This document shows, in pieces, positions 57,241 through 64,000 of a stretch of DNA of 64,000 nt. The number at the start of each line of letters is the position of its first letter. Position 1 is the first letter of the stretch. Under the pieces are notes generated by a model, which was given only the letters and a program-made list of their open reading frames with translations, was not told the origin of the DNA and searched no databases. The DNA is taken from contig JAJUPC010000225.1 of NCBI GenBank assembly GCA_023614405.1, forward strand, positions 310,001-374,000. The letters are read 5' to 3'. The DNA comes from Avena insularis (lineage: Eukaryota; Streptophyta; Magnoliopsida; Poales; Poaceae). Both the position numbers and the translations under genes were made by a program.

Positions 57241-58236
57241 TGATGCAGCCCGACCTACGGTCGTTACTACATCAAGGTCTCCAACTTACGCCAAGTCGTC
57301 ATGGACTCCAAAGGTGAATCCGTTCCTCTATGCGAGCCCACTTCCTACCCTATTGAATGGTATACTACTTCATACTCCGTCCTATGGCCATGATAGGTTC
57401 ACATTGACAAGTACGGAAGCAAGGGAGGAAGCCCGGAGCATCAAGCCCGACAAGACGGAACCTTGGAAGAGGAGGAGGAAGAATACAGATCAGCAGCTGC
57501 CAGGTCCCGGCGGTACTACCGGTCGGCAGAACCGGTACTACCGGTCAGCGGTACTACCGCCCCTGATACCGCTCGCTACTGACGGCTCCAACTGACGCTC
57601 TAGGACCGCAAGCGGTACTACCGGTTCCAGAGCGGTACTACCAGTGATGACCGGTACTACCGGTCATGTATGTGCCTGCGCGCACCTGTTGGGCCACAGC
57701 CCATGTATTCCCCTTTACTTACCTATTCGCCTAGTTTATCCCCAAACTACCCTTGTTTAGTGGCTGGCCTATAAATAGAGCCCCCACCCCTCATGTATCC
57801 CGGAGGCATAGATGATAGACTAAACACTATCCCCATTGTGGAATCTCTAGTTTTGCCATCCCCTTTACCAAGGGTGCCGACTATCATCACCAACCTCGAT
57901 TGGACTTTGCATCACGCATCCATCGTTGAACAAGGCCTTGAAGTTCGATGTCTCGTCTCCAAGTTGTCAAGACCCTCCCCAAGGTGTTCTTGCCTCTCCG
58001 ATGTGGATTTGAGGGAGCACGTTGACCGATCTTTCCTTGCGAGGATTCTATCGGACCGGTGGCCGCCGTTCGGGAGCAATCGACCTTGTATCGTGTGAGT
58101 TTTGCGTGTGTTCATCGTGTTCTTCGCGAGGTGTGTGTTCGCTTCCGCTACCTTTTCCCTTTCCCCTCGCTTTCCCATCGATTTGACCAAGAGATCCGTG
58201 AAGATCGGGCCACCCAAGAGGTTAACCCCTCCATCA
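57241..58236 (+). repeat. LTR_D, 5' LTR of D5 (996 bp)
   Basis: TGATGCAGCCCGACC to CCCTCCATCA. Array 57509-57667 with well-kept GGTACTACCGG units; TGGGCC pair 57690-57703; TATAAATA 57770-57777. Confidence 0.94.
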
Positions 58237-58238
58237 TA

Positions 58239-59650
58239 TGGTATCAGCAGCTTTTGGTTGCCACGGATTTCTCATCGATTTGGTCTTTTCCCCATAAATT
58301 CGAAAATTCCCCCAAAAATAGCCCCAATTCATGTTTTGGATCGATCTGTCATTTGAGTGCGTTTTGGTAGGTTTTGATCCGTGGATTACTTGCTAAACTT
58401 GTTGATCTACCTTCCTTTGCGTTCCCATGGCCTAACTCCATCGTTTACCCCTTCGATTTGGTGTTTTTCTTGAAGATTTTCCACCCAAATCGCCCCAAAA
58501 TCGCGAAAACGCGTCAAATCTGGGCGTCCCAGGACCAAGCGGTACTACCGGTCCCAAAATCCGGTACTACCGCTCACAACCGGTACTACCTCTCAGGCAA
58601 CCGGTACTACCCCCTAGTACTGAACAGAAAAAAAAACAGATTCCCCGATTTCAGCCGCTCACCGTTTTGAGCATAACTTTTGCATTCGAACTCGGATTTT
58701 GGTGTTCTTTAGCTCGTTTCGAAGAGGAGAAGGATCTCTACATCATCATCGACATTTTTCATGCTATATACTCCATCAAAATTCCGTGAGCAAGGCGGAA
58801 TCCAACAATAAAGGGTCAAGATCGTCGACGAAAGGTATAAACATTCCACGACTTCTCCCCCACTTGCATTCCTTTGTGAACCCCACTATCTTTGCAAGCA
58901 ACAAACACCTATTGAGACTAGTTCCTCTTATGATTTCTTGGGCTATGCACATTTGATACCTTGTAGATTTCGAGCAAACGTTGTGAGCGCTATCTCATAT
59001 AGTTATCTTGTATAGTTGTTGGCACAAGGAAGAGGCACGTGAAAAAGAAAAAGAAAGAAAGAAAAAGAAAAATAGAAAAAAAAGAGAAAAAGAAAAAAAG
59101 AAAAAAAAGAAATATACATGTGCCTCATAGAATAGGAAGCGCAAGCTTGATGAACATCATATAGGTGGTACTTTTGTGCATATCTTGTAGCCCACCAATT
59201 TTGTGCAATCGAACTAGCGTCTCTCCTTGTACTTGTGTGACACGAGCTTATAGTCTTCGCTAGGTAATCATTTGGTTCTTAGCTCACTTTCTCCGTCGCA
59301 CAAGTCCCATTTATCCCACCGTGTGTGTTTCCTTGTACATATTTCCTATCTTGTGGATTGACTTGTTTGCTTTGTGATCATTGTGGTTCTTTACTTGCCA
59401 TTACAATATCTTGATTTCGGATTGTTTCTTGACATGCCACTTTCCATACCTATCCACCATAGGCCTTGTGTGTGTGTGTTTTTTGGTTAGTAGTTGGTTT
59501 TGGTGTTCCGCGTGAACTTCACTTTGCTTGGTTTATTGCTCTCAAGTGTGGCCACTTGCATGATACGATCTTCCAAGGTAAAGTATAGTTTGACGTTGTA
59601 TCCCCAACTCCCACTAACACTTCCGTATACACCGCTTGGTCTTGTGCATC
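58239..59650 (+). other. D5 primer-binding site and leader
   Basis: TGGTATCAGCAGC at 58239-58251, post-PBS box to about 58353, GGTACTACCGC/GG units at 58539-58616 (300 bases after the PBS), long purine tract about 59041-59113, distal leader to the ORF. No gene. Confidence 0.82.
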
Positions 59651-62600
59651 ATGTCTAGGGACTCCGGAACCGAGGATGATATCTATGAAGAATCCATGAT
59701 GAGCCACCATGACTACGACTTCACAAGTATAGAGGACATGACGGAGCACAACACCGACAATGGCTCCGCATGCTTTGAGGACCCGGAGCACTACAACTAC
59801 GACGACTCCACATGCATGGAAGACATGGAGCTCTACGTCGACAATGGCTCCTCATTCATGGAGCCTATGGAGCACTACACCGACAATGGCTCCACATGCT
59901 TGGGTGATATGGAGTACTACACCAACAATTACTCCCCAAGCATGGATGACTTCGAGTGCGACATCGACGACGCCTCGCCAAGCATGGAGGACACGGAGAA
60001 CTTCATCGAGTTTGATGGCTCCTCCACGAGCCATGAAGAATTCCTCCACCGCATGGAGATGGAAGCCTACTACGCCAAGCAAGAGGAGGCGCATCATCAA
60101 GATTCCATGACCTTCAAGGCCAAGCGTGCCACACCAAAGGGCACCACCTACTTCGATGATCCACCTCCAAGGCGACAAGCGCCACCACCTAGATGGCGTC
60201 AAGCTCCACCATCTCCAAGGCGCCAAGCTCCATCACCTCCAAGGCGTCAAGCTCCACCATCTCCAAGGCGCCAAGCTCCATCACCGCCAAGGCGCCAAGC
60301 TCCAACTCCTATCCAAACAAGAGTGGCGTCCAAACATCATATGCATCAAGAGGCGCCAAGAAACAAGACTCTTCATCGACAAACATCCTCTCATGAGCAT
60401 CGCCACCATAAAGAGGATACAAGACATCGTCAAAGGCATCTTCGCCATAAAGATGAAGAATTCATGATGAGCACCAACCATAATGCTCAAGCAAGCTCAA
60501 GAAGGCACCACAAGCACAAGAAGAGTGCCAAGGCAAATGATCACCGTCGTGAGCGTCATGTGGACGACCAAGTGCGCCACCTACATCAACCATCGGCAAG
60601 GCACGCCAATGACCTCCATCGACACCATCATAGGGCACCTTCAACTACTCGTGCCACCACCACAATGGCACCAAGAGCAAGGCTTCCTACACGCCATCAA
60701 GCTTCAACGCCTACGCTTGACTTCCACGACCTCGCGAACGAGGAAAATGTAAACCTCTACTTCTCCAAGTTGGATAGCATGAGCCTACCTCCACCACTAC
60801 TACGAGATGGCCACAAGACGGTCGAGCATGGGATTTTCCCTTCGACCATGGAGGAGAGCGATGATGCCCATCTTATGGCATCCAACTTTGAAGGCGACAA
60901 GGTCAAGAATGGTGAGCATGGGATTTTCCCTTCACCAAAGGAGGCGCATGGAGTTGAGGAAACAGAGCCTACCCCCATATGCTTGAGTGATGATGTGGTA
61001 CCAATTCCATGTGAGTATGAGAGCCACTTAGCCCACTTGAGTGAGAACAAGAGTGAGATGAGTGACTCCATCTTATGTGAGATTGAGTGCTTCCACTTGG
61101 AGGGCATGAGCGATACTCCTAGTGAGTTGAGAGTGGTAGTTGATAGGTCAAGTGAGACCATTTCGATTTCTAACAACTTACCCTCTACCTCTAGTGTGTT
61201 CTCTTGTGTTGTGCTAGGTTCCATGGATGAAGACGCGCCAAGCCATGAAGCAATGATGCCTCAATTGGAGAAGATGTACATGGTGGATGAAGATGATGCT
61301 ACGCCATGGATACATCAAGAAGATGAAGTCGTCCACAAGGAGGCCACTACTTCCACAACACCCACTTCATATGAGAGGTATGAACATGGTAACAATAAGG
61401 GTGTTGATGATGCCATGATCCCACTAGTGGACATGATGAATTGTCAGGATATGCATGCTATGGATGATACTTGTGACATTACATATGCTTCATCCACATT
61501 CCCATGTGATGCTTTGCCTTTGCATAATATTGATCATGTGGAATTGTTTGATTGCGATATCATTGCCATAAACATGCCATGCTATGCATCTTGTGTGTAT
61601 CCTCCAATTGCTTCGGACTTGTCTTGTCATGCTAGTCATTCAATTTCTCCCGTTGCTTGTGATAAGATGAATGCTTGCTATTTCACTTGTTTTGCTTGCA
61701 ACAATATTGATCATATGCGTTATAATGAGATGGCCCCCATAGCTTTCTCAATTTTTGGACATTTTGATGATTGCCATGATAAGCATGTTCCCCACTTGCA
61801 TACTCACCATGCATCTATGTCGTACTTGATTGACATTAATGGTGATGTGCACAAGAAGAGGATACGTCATGATGGATGATGTGTATCTCTACCATGCACA
61901 CACGTTCTTCCTTTGGTGTATGATGTGTGTAGGTACCCGCACGAGAATGTCAACCTCGGTTGAGCACGAGTTGACAAAAAGAGCTCTAGAGAGCATTCCA
62001 CAAGTGAGTTCAAGATCGAACCTAGCTCTAATACCTTTTGCATGCTTTGCATCTTTCATGTTGGCAAATTGCTCTTTCCTATGGTTTGATTGCAAGCATG
62101 TTAATGGTATTATCTCCCCTTGTGACATTCATGTTTCTTCGCATTTAGATAATGATGTTTTGTGTGTTGTAACAAAATTGTTGAACAATTTCTCTCTCCG
62201 ATGTTTTGTGTGCAACCACAATTCCACTAAGAGCATGTATTGTCATGAGAGCTTCCAAGAATCTCGTCTTGTTGTTGCAACAAACATAAGGACCACTTGC
62301 TCTTCCATTTGTTTTGTTTGGAAACGTGTTGTTTTTACTTCCGCTTGGGATACTCATATTCCCATGATATTTGCTTTCGATGATTTATGTGCGACATCCA
62401 ACATGTCGAACAATTTCTCTTTCTAATGGTTGGTTTGGACACATAATGATGTTGCTTTGGACATTCTTCCTTTCGTGTTTTTGCCAAATTCTCCTAGTTT
62501 TGCATCAAAGATGTTGATCAAATTTCTATTCGATTGCTTTGAATGCCACAATAAGATGTTATATGGAGTTTTTGAGTTCCCACATTTGGATGATTTTGCA

Positions 62601-63095
62601 ACGTGCACTTTGACCTTGCATATGCATCCCGTTTGCTATACTTGAGTTGTGCTAATCGTGTTGTGAACAAGAATGGTCATGCCACAAATGACATGCTCCT
62701 CTATCACACACAAACATATGTTGCTTGGTCTTTGTTGTATGAAGGTACAAATGCATACACGTCAACCTCTATGGACCATATGTTGACAAGAAGAATTGAA
62801 GAGAGTTACCTATGGCCACCCTTCGTCGAGCTATCTCTACAAGCTAAGGTGACTTCCTTCTACTTGAGGACTCATGCTATAATATTCATGAATTGGCTAC
62901 GCTTTGAGTGTTTCTTCGCTTTTGTCGTGAGCTTTGTAGGCTTCATGGAAGGTGAAGGAACATTGAAGTGTTGTCAAGTCAATCTTCCCGAGGACGACTA
63001 TATGGTGAACCCCAGGATCAAGGATGTCCTTCGACCTCTTCTACTTCGTGATGAACATGGAGAGTCGAGGACGACTCTTTTTGAAGGGGGGGAGA
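59651..63095 (+). pseudogene. D5 large ORF of unknown function (subtype I, best N-terminal half)
   Basis: About 1,150 codons from MSRDSGTEDDIYEES to SRTTLFEGG. Open from 59651 to about 61858. Seven acidic repeats of 14 residues (59714-60007; pattern DNGSxxMExMExYT), then a spacer with RMEMEAYYAKQEEAHHQ, then PRRQAPSP units of 8 residues (24 bp; about 60169-60309), His/Arg-rich basic region, LYFSKLDSMSLPPPLL, two EHGIFPS boxes, and the C-terminal half rich in Cys, His and aromatic residues. Breaks: one base gained near 61861, TAA at 62424-62426 (CAA in others), and a small loss near 62598. No retroviral enzyme motif and no clear signal peptide. Function unknown; the start shared with B gag and the coil/basic layout suggest descent from Gag. 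Confidence 0.82.
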
Positions 63096-63335
63096 TGATG
63101 CAGCCCGACCTACGGTCGTTACTACATCAAGGTCTCCAATTTACGCCAAGTCGTCATGGACTCCAAAGGTGAATCCGTTCCTCTATGCGAGCCCACTTCC
63201 TACCCTATTGAATGGTATACTACTTCATACTCCGTCCTATGGCCATGATAGGTTCACATTGACAAGTACGGAGGCAAGGGAGGAAGCCCGGAGCATCAAG
63301 CCCGACAAGACGGAAGCTTGGAAGAGGAGGAGGAA
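63096..63335 (+). repeat. LTR_D, 3' LTR of D5, first 240 bp
   Basis: TGATGCAGCCCGACC onward to GAGGAGGAGGAA, then cut by the LTR at 63336 just before the position where the array would begin. Confidence 0.92.
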
Positions 63336-64000
63336 TGATGGAGGGGTTAACCTCTTGGGTGCCCGATCTTCACGGATCTCGTGGTCAAATCGATGGGAAA
63401 GCGAGGGGAAAGGGAGAAGGTAGCGGAAGCGAACACACACCTCGCGAAGAACACGATGAACACACGCAAAACTCACACGATACAAGGCTGATTGCTCCCG
63501 AACGGCGGCCACCGGTCCAATAGAATCCTCGCAAGGAAAGATCGGTCAATGTGCTCCCTCAAATCCACATCGGAGAGGGAAGAACACCTTGGGGAGGGTC
63601 TTGACAACTTGGAGACGAGACAATGAACTCCAAGGCCTTGTTCAACGATGGATGCGTGATGCAAAGTCCAATCGAGGTTGGTGACGATAGTCGGTCCCCT
63701 TGGGTAAGGGGATGAGGCAAAACTAGAGATTCCACAATGGGGGTTGTCTTTAGTCTATCATCTATGCCTAAGGGATACATGAAGGGGTGGGGGCTCTATT
63801 TATAGGCCAGCCACATAAACAGGGGTAGTTTGGGGATAAAACTAGGGTTTGGATGAGATAGAGGGGTACATGGGCCGAAGGCCCAGCTGGCGGCGCGCAG
63901 GCCCATCGTGCAGGCCGGAGACTCCGGTGTGGGGTCCGGAGACTCCGGTCTAGGCCGGAGACTCCGGTCTGTCTCCGGTGTCGTCTCCGGAGTGGCGTTC
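63336..64000 (-). repeat. E: minus-strand LTR with D-type 3' half and C/B-type array
   Basis: Starts TGATGGAGGGGTTAACC, the end of LTR_D read backwards, and follows LTR_D through the TATA box (TATAAATA, 63797-63804) to the TGGGCCGAAGGCCCA pair (63871-63885). Upstream of that in sense (63915-64000) the array is CGGAGACTCCGG, as in B and C, instead of GGTACTACCGG. It continues past the window edge, so the element inside is unknown. Confidence 0.85.

Larger units (their letters stand above)
57241..63335 (+). mobile_element. D5: non-autonomous LTR retrotransposon, family D (3' LTR truncated)
   Basis: Complete 5' LTR, primer-binding site, leader and ORF, with the first 240 bp of the 3' LTR. A minus-strand LTR replaces the rest at 63336. 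The left flank is LTR_A-like sequence ending TTATG; the matching right flank lies beyond the window or is lost. Confidence 0.93.

Noticed and set aside
1..64000. Centromere or satellite DNA
   Set aside because: CRM-like elements alone do not show a centromere. No tandem satellite of about 150-180 bp period was seen.
1..64000. Envelope gene or endogenous pararetrovirus
   Set aside because: No env-like frame, signal peptide plus transmembrane pair, or movement-protein motif was found between integrase and 3' LTR in any element. The D ORF has hydrophobic Cys-rich parts but no clear membrane topology.
1..64000. tRNA or rRNA genes
   Set aside because: No cloverleaf with A and B boxes and no rRNA-like sequence was recognised; the TGGTATCA matches are primer-binding sites next to LTR ends.

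Overview
Repeat-only window of plant nuclear DNA, almost certainly from a large-genome grass (Poaceae; a pooid cereal or forage grass is my guess, from general familiarity rather than a diagnostic sequence). I found no host gene, tRNA, rRNA, CRISPR array or satellite. Nearly every base belongs to nested LTR retrotransposons of the Ty3/gypsy superfamily. One stretch of about 1.2 kb (55556-56734) is a CACTA DNA-transposon relic. The polyproteins look like the CRM (centromeric retrotransposon) branch of chromoviruses: CCHC Gag, DGGSC protease, YFDD reverse transcriptase, HHCC/DD35E integrase, and a pol frame that runs into the 3' LTR. This assignment is from memory of the family, and a centromeric location is not shown by the sequence.

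I use working names for four families. A: LTR about 917 bp, TGATGTGGACATCCC...CCTATCA, gag-pol, plus strand. B: LTR about 1.02 kb, gag-protease only. C: LTR about 0.95-0.99 kb, TGATGCAGCCCGTCC...CCATAACA, gag-pol, minus strand. D: LTR about 0.93-1.0 kb, TGATGCAGCCCGACC...CCTCCATCA, carrying one large ORF of unknown function and no protease, RT or integrase.

Layout, left to right: A1 pol end and 3' LTR (1-2396); a scrambled patch of D leader, inverted D LTR, A leader/gag and A LTR end (2397-4543); D1, 5'-truncated (4544-9544); C1 (9545-38916, minus), which holds B (9740-15569) in its 3' LTR and C2 (18776-34394, minus) in its gag-protease region. C2 itself holds a solo A LTR (22543-23458) and the complete D2 (27348-33577). 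Next comes a D LTR piece (38917-39067 and 54828-55099) split by A2 (39068-54827). The integrase of A2 is broken by a rearranged D3/D4 composite (45382-53469). The right end has an inverted A LTR half, the CACTA relic, a second A-like LTR half, D5 (57241-63335) and a minus-strand LTR running off the window. C2, D2, A2 and the solo LTR are bordered by perfect 5-bp target-site duplications, and B by one with a single mismatch, so that nesting is well supported.

How the parts may work together: B, C and D share cis-acting sequence but not coding sequence. Shared parts are the primer-binding site, a box of about 100 bp just after it, a GTCGAGGACGACT box before the polypurine tract, the TATA region, and family-specific arrays of short inverted repeats. 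The arrays sit about 100 bp upstream of the LTR TATA box and again about 270-300 bp downstream of the primer-binding site. The simplest reading is that autonomous C supplied enzymes to non-autonomous B and D. All coding regions seen here are broken, so these are relics rather than active genes.
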